From: Oscillospiraceae bacterium
GTDB taxonomy: Bacteria > Bacillota > Clostridia > Oscillospirales > CAG-272
DNA: 7,930 nt
Direction: 5' to 3'
Assembly: GCA_003343845.1 (NCBI GenBank)
Contig: QAKK01000006.1
Location: forward strand, 1 to 7,930
The notes beneath the pieces were generated by a model, which saw nothing but the letters and a program-made list of their open reading frames with translations, ran no database searches and was not told the origin of the DNA. Numbering within the stretch: the first letter of the stretch is position 1; each line of letters starts with the position of its first letter. Positions 1-4,090 of the stretch are shown piece after piece. The translations under genes and the position numbers were made by a program.

Positions 1-149
1 AGCATTAAAAAAGAATTTTGATAAGAATGGAACAAGACGATAAATTCCAGTTTGTCTAACTGAATAATCTACATAGCCAAACGCTACTCAGCCGAGCGTT
101 TCTTCTGCCCCGCAAAAATTAAATCTCCATTAAATCCACAAAATAGGGC
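1..149. other. AT-rich noncoding stretch at the left edge
   Basis: No convincing gene is visible here. One plus-strand frame is open from base 2 to a TAA at 41-43 (13 codons), which could be the tail of a gene lying to the left but is far too short to identify. The stretch is clearly richer in A and T than everything from 230 onward. That is typical of an intergenic region in a GC-rich genome and needs no foreign origin. Confidence 0.5.
79..106 (+). terminator. Possible terminator of an upstream gene
   Basis: AAACGCT (79-85) and AGCGTTT (95-101) form a perfect 7-bp stem around a 9-nt loop, followed by a T-rich TCTTCT. The T tract is interrupted and the stem is short, so this is a weak candidate. 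It would isolate the ireB promoter from whatever lies to the left. Confidence 0.4.
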
Positions 150-178
150 TTGCAACAATCCCGTTTTTGGTCTATAAT
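150..178 (+). promoter_or_regulatory. Sigma-A promoter of the ireB-ribF-S11 cluster
   Basis: TTGCAA (150-155) and a consensus TATAAT (173-178) are separated by exactly 17 bp. Transcription should start near 185, giving a leader of about 45 nt before ireB. No other good promoter is visible before the terminator at 2777, so this one probably drives all three genes. Confidence 0.8.
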
Positions 179-229
179 AGATTATGGAGAATTTTTCAGT
201 GAAGAATCTCCCGGAAAGGCAGGTGCCGT

Positions 230-490
230 ATGATGATGAACAAGAAACAACAGACACAGATCTTCAAGAAGGTTGACATTGAAGACGACGGAATGCAGGC
301 AACGCTGACCGAAGTCTACAACGCGCTCAGCGAAAAGGGGTATGACCCCATCAACCAGATCGTGGGCTACATCCTCTCGGAGGACCCGACCTATATCACC
401 AACTATAACGGCGCGCGCAGCCTGATTCGCCGGATCGACCGGGACAAGCTGCTCAATACCCTTGTCAAAAACTATCTCGGGGTTGAATAA
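230..490 (+). CDS. ireB: IreB family regulatory phosphoprotein (UPF0297)
   Basis: This small cytoplasmic protein (86 aa, normal family length) belongs to the IreB/YrzL family. In Enterococcus faecalis IreB is phosphorylated near its N-terminus by the PASTA Ser/Thr kinase IreK and acts as a negative regulator of intrinsic cephalosporin resistance. The family core is plain here: GYDPINQIVGYILSEDPTYI at residues 37-56, then ARSLIRRIDRDKLL at 62-75. The N-terminal QTQIF (Thr9) matches the conserved T-x-x-F segment that carries a phosphorylated Thr in E. faecalis; a second Thr slightly upstream appears absent. Three ATG codons in tandem (230, 233, 236) make the exact start uncertain. The ribosome site is weak (AAAGGCAGGTG, 215-225). 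ribF follows after 3 bp. In many Firmicutes this gene lies between alaS and ruvX, so the ribF neighbour is a different arrangement. The family call is firm; the kinase link is by homology. Confidence 0.93.
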   Translation: MMMNKKQQTQIFKKVDIEDDGMQATLTEVYNALSEKGYDPINQIVGYILSEDPTYITNYNGARSLIRRIDRDKLLNTLVKNYLGVE

Positions 491-493
491 GCC

Positions 494-1408
494 GTGAATT
501 TTGTACATCTTGCACCCGGCGTGGGCAGCACCCGGGGGCTTGTCGTCGCGCTCGGCACCTTTGACGGCGTGCATGTCGGGCACCGCGCGATCGTTGCCGC
601 CGCAAAAAAAGAGAGCACCGTGCTGGGGACAGACACCGCGGTGCTTATTTTTTCCGCATCGCCGCACGGCGCGGGCTGCATTCTGCCGCTTGACGACCGC
701 CTCCGTGAGTTCCGCGCACTCGGCGTGAACCTCGCGGTCGTCTGCGACTTTGACGAGCTGCGCGCGCTCACGCCCGAGGCGTTTGTCTCGGAGATCCTGC
801 TGGACAAGCTCGGCGCTGTTGCCGTCTTTGCCGGCTATAATTATCGCTTCGGCGCGAAAGCCGCAGGCGATACCGATCGCCTGCGCGCGCTCTGCGCCGC
901 GCACGGGATCGCCTGCGGCGTGACGCCCTGCGTGGAGCTTTGCGGCGCACCGGTCAGCTCCACCCGCATCCGCGCCCTGCTGGCGGCGGGCGACGTGGAG
1001 ACGGCGGATGTCCTGCTCGGCTATCGGTATTATCTGCGCGGCGAGGTACTGCACGGCAAGCAGCTCGGGCGCACGCTCGGCATGCCGACGGTCAACCAGC
1101 GCTTTGCCGACGGCTGCGTCACGCCGGCGCACGGCGTGTATTACACCACGGCGGAGATCGACGGGCGGATTTACCCCGCCGTGTCCAATGTCGGCACACG
1201 CCCCACCGTTTCGGCGGGGGATGCGGTCGATCTCGAGACGCATATCCTGCATTACAGCGGCGATCTGTACGGCAAGACCGTCACGGTGCGCTTCCATGCG
1301 CATGGCAGAGCCGAGACAAAGTTTGCGGACGTCGCCGCTCTGCGCGACGCCGTCATGCGCGACATTGCCGCCGCAGCTGCCTATTTTGAAAGGGAGGGGA
1401 TCGAGTGA
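494..1408 (+). CDS. ribF: Bifunctional riboflavin kinase/FAD synthetase
   Basis: RibF (304 aa, normal length) phosphorylates riboflavin to FMN and then adenylylates FMN to FAD in the cytoplasm. The N-terminal nucleotidyltransferase half shows GTFDGVHVGH (21-30), the FAGYNYRFG segment (112-120) and the SSTRIR signature (155-160). The C-terminal flavokinase half shows HGKQLGRTLGMPTVN (187-201), GVYYTTAEIDGRIYPAVSNV (214-233) followed by GTRPT, and ETHILHYSGDLYGK (248-261) with the expected acidic residue E248. Nothing essential looks missing. The start is GTG, 3 bp after the ireB stop; no other start fits the approximately 20 residues expected before GTFDG. A Shine-Dalgarno site is poor (CGGGG at 478-482 at best), so translation probably depends on coupling to ireB. 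The stop overlaps the next gene's GTG start by 4 bp. No FMN riboswitch is visible upstream. Confidence 0.96.
   Translation: MNFVHLAPGVGSTRGLVVALGTFDGVHVGHRAIVAAAKKESTVLGTDTAVLIFSASPHGAGCILPLDDRLREFRALGVNLAVVCDFDELRALTPEAFVSEILLDKLGAVAVFAGYNYRFGAKAAGDTDRLRALCAAHGIACGVTPCVELCGAPVSSTRIRALLAAGDVETADVLLGYRYYLRGEVLHGKQLGRTLGMPTVNQRFADGCVTPAHGVYYTTAEIDGRIYPAVSNVGTRPTVSAGDAVDLETHILHYSGDLYGKTVTVRFHAHGRAETKFADVAALRDAVMRDIAAAAAYFEREGIE
1391..1400 (+). promoter_or_regulatory. Ribosome binding site fixing the start at 1405
   Basis: AGGGAGGGGA lies inside the end of ribF, 4 nt before the GTG at 1405. It supports the GTG start of the S11-like protein and the 4-bp GTGA overlap with the ribF stop. Confidence 0.8.
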
Positions 1409-2745
1409 AAACCTATATGCGCGTCATGGCGCTTCTTCTGTCCCTTGCCTGTCTCGTTCTGCCCGCCGCAGCGGCGGGCGAGGCGGTGGAGCTCCGCGGC
1501 ATCGCCGAGGACAGCGTGCCGGATGCCACCGGCATCGGTGCGGCGGCGGTCTGGAATATCGAGAACGAAACCTTTGTCTATGAGCACAACATCGATGCGC
1601 TGCTTGCGCCCGCGTCGCTCGTCAAGCTGATGACGGCGGTCTGCGCCTATGAGGTGCTCGGCGACCGGATGGACGAGACGCTGACGGTGGAATACAGCAT
1701 GATCGCGGCAGCAAGCGGCAACCAGGTCGGGTATTACGTCGGCGAGACGATTAGCATCCGCGACCTGTTCGGCGGGCTGCTCACCCGCGGTGCCAACGAC
1801 TGTGCCTATCTGCTTGCCTATGCCGCGGACGGCGGCACAGACGCCTTTGTCGCGAGAATGAACGCGAAGGCGGCATCGCTCGGCATGGATGCGACTGTCT
1901 ACAAGAACCCGACAGGCATGAACGCCGAGGGCGCAGCCACCACGGCGCGGGATTCCATCCGCATTGCCGCCGTGTTCAATGCGATTCCGGCGCTGACCGC
2001 GCTGTCCGGCTCGGTGCAGTATGAGATGCCCGCGACAAACAAGGCAACCGCGCGCATTATCTATAATAGGAACGCTTTGGTCTCCCGCGTGTCCGAGACC
2101 GGCTATTTCGATGCGCGCATCACGGGGCTGAACGCGGGCTCGACCGTCGAATCCGGCTATTATGCCGCCTCCGCGGTCGGCAGCGAAACGCTGCACTATG
2201 TCATTGTCGTGCTCGGCGCCGCAGAGGTCGACGGCAAGAACCTTGCCTATACCTACACGTCCAAGCTGGCGGGCTATGCGCTTTCGCGCTTCGGCTATAT
2301 CGAGGTCATCAAGGCGTCCGGCGCCGTCTGCGAGCTGCCGGTCACGCTGTCTTCGACGGCGGACTATGTCACGCTTGTCCCTGCGTCCTCGCTCACGCTT
2401 TACCTGCCGCTTTCGACCGACGTTGACACCGAGCTGACCAAGACGGTGCGGCTGGAGCATGAGTCACTGGAGGCACCGGTCGAGGCGGGCACGGTCGTCG
2501 GGGTCTACAGCGTGTCGCGCGGCGGTGAGCTGCTCGGCAGCGTGGATCTCGTGACCAAGAATGCGCTGCCGCGCAGCGAGTTTCTGGTCGTCCTGCGGTC
2601 GATCGAGGATTTCACCACCGGCGTTTTCTTTCTCAGTACCGTCTGCGCGGCGGTCGTTCTGACGCTTGTGTATTTTCTCGTCCGTGCGCTCCTGCGGCGG
2701 CGTGCGGGCAGACGTTCGGTGCCCCGGCATTACAGAAGCCGGTAG
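1405..2745 (+). CDS. PBP5/DacA-like S11 family protein, probably catalytically inactive
   Basis: The protein has 446 aa. It has a signal peptide (basic start, hydrophobic 6-19, AAAA near 21-24), an S11 transpeptidase-like domain (about 42-290), a PBP5 C-terminal beta-type domain (about 295-390), a membrane helix (about 405-428) and a basic cytoplasmic tail rich in Arg. The fold resembles D-Ala-D-Ala carboxypeptidases, which trim the terminal D-Ala from peptidoglycan stem peptides outside the membrane. Motif 1, SLVK (S71, K74), is intact. Motif 2, normally S-x-N, reads G129-A-N131 within LLTRGANDCAYLLA. Motif 3, normally GLKTG, reads GLNAGST (241-247). An SGN at 104-106 lies too early to be motif 2. 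The frame is undamaged and the gene is intact, so this looks like a maintained pseudoenzyme and not a decaying gene. It is cotranscribed with ireB and ribF. Membership in S11 is secure; loss of activity is inferred from the missing residues. Confidence 0.88.
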   Translation: MKTYMRVMALLLSLACLVLPAAAAGEAVELRGIAEDSVPDATGIGAAAVWNIENETFVYEHNIDALLAPASLVKLMTAVCAYEVLGDRMDETLTVEYSMIAAASGNQVGYYVGETISIRDLFGGLLTRGANDCAYLLAYAADGGTDAFVARMNAKAASLGMDATVYKNPTGMNAEGAATTARDSIRIAAVFNAIPALTALSGSVQYEMPATNKATARIIYNRNALVSRVSETGYFDARITGLNAGSTVESGYYAASAVGSETLHYVIVVLGAAEVDGKNLAYTYTSKLAGYALSRFGYIEVIKASGAVCELPVTLSSTADYVTLVPASSLTLYLPLSTDVDTELTKTVRLEHESLEAPVEAGTVVGVYSVSRGGELLGSVDLVTKNALPRSEFLVVLRSIEDFTTGVFFLSTVCAAVVLTLVYFLVRALLRRRAGRRSVPRHYRSR

Positions 2746-2776
2746 GGTACGCGCCCGGTAACAGGATGATATGTAA

Positions 2777-2801
2777 GGGCGACCGTCGGTCGCCCTTTTT
2801 T
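2777..2801 (+). terminator. Rho-independent terminator of the ireB cluster
   Basis: GGGCGACC (2777-2784) and GGTCGCCC (2788-2795) make a perfect 8-bp stem with a GTC loop, followed by six T (2796-2801). It lies 31 bp after the stop of the S11-like gene. Confidence 0.9.
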
Positions 2802-2847
2802 CATGTCGGCTGCGGGACGCCGATCCCGACAGAAGCTGCATTGACAG

Positions 2848-2879
2848 AAGCGCGGCGGGAGCTTGCTCCCGCCGCGCTT
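2848..2879. repeat. Perfect 14-bp inverted repeat between convergent genes
   Basis: AAGCGCGGCGGGAG (2848-2861) and CTCCCGCCGCGCTT (2866-2879) are exact inverted copies around a CTTG loop. It lies 28 bp beyond the stop of the minus-strand gene at 2908, so it may help end that transcript, but no long T tract follows on either strand. It could also be a dispersed intergenic palindrome; one window cannot show this. Confidence 0.75.
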
Positions 2880-2907
2880 GACAATTTGCGCTGTCATGCC
2901 TGCCATA

Positions 2908-3306
2908 CTATTTGCGGTGTCTGCGCTTCGGCTCCTTCGCGCCGAGGAGGGCGCCCACCGAGACAAGGAACGCGCCGATACCGCAGAGCACGGCGCCCTT
3001 TGCAAAGCTGCCGCCGGGAAAGGCAAAGGAGGCGGCGATCACAAAGAGAAGCAGAATACCGCCGGACAGCATTCCGGAGAGAAAGCGTTCATCGCCGGAG
3101 AGCTTTGCGCCGAGCAGCCCGCAGGTGAGCATGGTCACGGCAAATATGATCTCGCCGTAAAGTGACAGATGTGCGGTCGGGTCGTCCAGCGAGGATGCCG
3201 CGGCGGCGAACAGCAGGCAGAGAACCAGGGCAAACAGGCAGGATGCCGCAGCGGCGAGTGCCGCCCGCGTCACCGTCGGCAGTTTTTCAAGCGTGCGTTT
3301 GGACAT
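2908..3306 (-). CDS. Small four-helix membrane protein, TIGR04086-like
   Basis: The protein is 132 aa with about four transmembrane helices (roughly 14-38, 47-68, 74-96 and 102-122), separated by short loops and ending in a basic KEPKRRHRK tail. Small residues in the helices and a GAKLSGDERFLSGMLSGG segment (66-83) between helices 2 and 3 resemble the TIGR04086/YrzE group of Firmicute membrane proteins. Their function is unknown, and they often lie next to yajC, as here. The family name is recalled from general pattern and gene order, not from a search. A start 13 codons farther upstream is possible, but ATG at 3306 has GGAGGTG 6 nt before it and gives the usual length. In many Clostridia the genes for the six-cysteine peptide SCIFF and its radical SAM maturase follow; here the next gene converges and no such peptide is seen. 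Confidence 0.7.
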   Translation of the reverse strand: MSKRTLEKLPTVTRAALAAAASCLFALVLCLLFAAAASSLDDPTAHLSLYGEIIFAVTMLTCGLLGAKLSGDERFLSGMLSGGILLLFVIAASFAFPGGSFAKGAVLCGIGAFLVSVGALLGAKEPKRRHRK

Positions 3307-3312
3307 CAAAAA

Positions 3313-3319
3313 CACCTCC
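3313..3319 (-). promoter_or_regulatory. Ribosome binding site fixing the start at 3306
   Basis: Read on the minus strand this is GGAGGTG, 6 nt before the ATG at 3306-3304. It rules against the longer reading that begins at 3345. Confidence 0.85.
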
Positions 3320-3360
3320 GTTTTTTGTACAAGGATATGATCCAAGCAGCGGAGATATGA

Positions 3361-3392
3361 AAAAAGCGAACGGCATGTGCCGTTCGCTTTTT
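3361..3392 (-). terminator. Terminator after yajC (works in either orientation)
   Basis: AAAAAGCGAACGGCA (3361-3375) and TGCCGTTCGCTTTTT (3378-3392) are perfect inverted copies. On the minus strand the GC stem is followed by a run of T, which suits termination of yajC 10 bp after its stop. It sits between yajC and the next minus-strand gene, so it may reduce rather than abolish readthrough. No plus-strand gene ends here. Confidence 0.85.
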
Positions 3393-3402
3393 GTGTTTGG
3401 GT

Positions 3403-3768
3403 TTACTCCGCCTTTGCGCCCTCGGCAGCCTGCTTTTTGCTTGCTGCGCTGACGTCTACGCTGCGGATCGCGGTCTTGAGGAAGCGGATCTTGGTGCCCG
3501 CCTTGCTGGTCTCAATCGTGACGGTCTCGTCCTTGATGGAGACGATCTCGCCGATGATACCGCCGATGGTGGTGACCTCGTCGCCGACGGCAAGGGAATC
3601 ACGCATGTTCTGCGCTTCCTTCTCCTGCTTCTTCTGCGGACGGATCATCAGAAAATAGAAGATTGCGACCATCGCGATCAGCATGATCGGCATGGAAAGC
3701 GCCGCGAGCGGGCTGCTTTCGGCAGTTTCAGCCGCGCCTGCGGCTGCGTCCAAAAGGAAATTGAGCAT
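3403..3768 (-). CDS. yajC: Preprotein translocase subunit YajC
   Basis: YajC is a small single-pass inner-membrane protein that associates with SecDF and the SecYEG translocon. This one has 121 aa, within the usual range. A short Ala-rich N-terminus precedes one membrane helix (about 22-42, ending FYFLMIRPQ), then the typical RPQKKQEKE basic-acidic stretch (43-51) and the conserved cytoplasmic GDEVTTIGGIIGEIVSI (62-78). The tail is Ala/Lys rich. The reading frame is open farther upstream, but ATG at 3768 has GGAGG just before it and a consensus promoter with a leader of about 27 nt, so the longer start is rejected. secD and secF are not adjacent in this window. The gene is divergent from the uracil permease gene. 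Confidence 0.95.
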   Translation of the reverse strand: MLNFLLDAAAGAAETAESSPLAALSMPIMLIAMVAIFYFLMIRPQKKQEKEAQNMRDSLAVGDEVTTIGGIIGEIVSIKDETVTIETSKAGTKIRFLKTAIRSVDVSAASKKQAAEGAKAE

Positions 3769-3772
3769 AATA

Positions 3773-3778
3773 GCCTCC
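3773..3778 (-). promoter_or_regulatory. Ribosome binding site of yajC
   Basis: Read on the minus strand this is GGAGGC, 4 nt before the ATG at 3768. It decides the yajC start over upstream in-frame codons. Confidence 0.85.
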
Positions 3779-3801
3779 GTGTTTTTTGAATTTACTTTCT
3801 T

Positions 3802-3830
3802 ATTATACACGAGCGATGGTGTATTTGCAA
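3802..3830 (-). promoter_or_regulatory. Sigma-A promoter of yajC
   Basis: On the minus strand TTGCAA (3830-3825) and TATAAT (3807-3802) are 17 bp apart. The two hexamers and the spacing are identical to those of the ireB promoter. Transcription should start near 3795. Confidence 0.85.
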
Positions 3831-3894
3831 GGCGTTTTTGAAAAAAGAGCGGAGAATATGGGCAAAACGACAAAATTATCTTTTTTTGAAAAAA

Positions 3895-3926
3895 GGGTTT
3901 ACAAACCCGTAACAGTATGCTATACT
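3895..3926 (+). promoter_or_regulatory. Extended -10 promoter of the uracil permease gene
   Basis: TTTACA (3898-3903) and TATACT (3921-3926) are 17 bp apart, with TGC directly before the -10 (extended -10). A dyad GGGTTT-AC-AAACCC (3895-3908) covers the -35 box and could be a protein binding site, although it may be chance. Confidence 0.8.
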
Positions 3927-3939
3927 ACACCCAGTAAAT

Positions 3940-4037
3940 CTTTAAGACGGTACAGAGATGCCGGCAAGATTTGATGAATCCGCTGTCAGTCTATCTGCGG
4001 ATGCTTTTGTCTTGCCTGCGTCGGCAAGGCTTTTTTT
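3940..4037 (+). promoter_or_regulatory. PyrR-type attenuator leader
   Basis: The leader holds GACGGTACAGAGATGCCGGCAAGA (two halves at about 3946-3957 and 3958-3969), which resembles the PyrR-binding loop consensus ARUCCNGNGAGGYU: the CAGAGA core and following GC agree. A terminator follows: CTTGCC (4011-4016) with GGCAAG (4023-4028), then seven T (4031-4037). The segment GGCAAG (3963-3968) inside the putative PyrR loop is identical to the terminator's right arm and can pair with CTTGCC (4011-4016), giving the competing antiterminator, with ATCCGC/GCGGAT (3978-3983/3997-4002) nested inside. In the known mechanism UMP- or UTP-bound PyrR holds the 5' loop, so the terminator forms and expression falls when pyrimidines are plentiful. 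A uracil permease downstream is a classic target. PyrR itself is not in the window. Confidence 0.75.
4009..4037 (+). terminator. Attenuator terminator ahead of the uracil permease
   Basis: The stem GTCTTGCC/GGCAAGGC (8 bp with one G-U pair, loop TGCGTC) is followed by TTTTTTT at 4031-4037. It lies 53 bp before the ATG, in the transcribed leader, so it must be bypassed for the gene to be expressed. Confidence 0.82.
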
Positions 4038-4079
4038 ATGCCCTGCGGCGCGGCGCTGTGCCTCCGAAAAGAGAATTTG

Positions 4080-4085
4080 AGGAGG
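4080..4085 (+). promoter_or_regulatory. Ribosome binding site fixing the start at 4091
   Basis: A perfect AGGAGG lies 5 nt before the ATG at 4091. The frame is open back to 3971 across the attenuator terminator, but no ribosome site precedes that longer start. Confidence 0.9.
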
Positions 4086-4090
4086 AAAGT

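Noticed and set aside
182..1303. 373-codon open frame on the minus strand opposite ireB and ribF
   Set aside because: It covers two well-recognised genes, is Arg/Ala/His rich without any family motif, and arises from the GC-rich third codon positions of the true genes.
1714..1722. SGN tripeptide (residues 104-106) as motif 2 of the first S11 protein
   Set aside because: It lies upstream of the VGETISIRDL segment that precedes motif 2 in the family, only 33 residues after the SxxK Ser; the correct position is G129-A-N131.
1381..2460. 359-codon minus-strand open frame opposite the S11-like gene
   Set aside because: Low-complexity, Arg-rich translation with no ribosome site or domain; a shadow of the true gene.
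2777..2879. Two adjacent hairpins as a CRISPR or attC-like element
   Set aside because: The two have different sequences, no repeat-spacer periodicity and no neighbouring cas or integrase gene; the first is an ordinary terminator.
3307..3345. Longer start for the small membrane protein at 3345
   Set aside because: A GGAGGTG site inside the extension sits 6 nt before ATG at 3306, which is the better start.
3769..3873. Longer yajC reading starting at 3873
   Set aside because: It would include the yajC promoter -10 and -35 boxes as coding; GGAGG precedes ATG at 3768 and gives the normal family length.
3971..4090. Upstream in-frame extension of uraA (TTG at 3971 or ATG at 3974)
   Set aside because: It crosses the attenuator terminator, has no ribosome site, and a perfect AGGAGG precedes the ATG at 4091.
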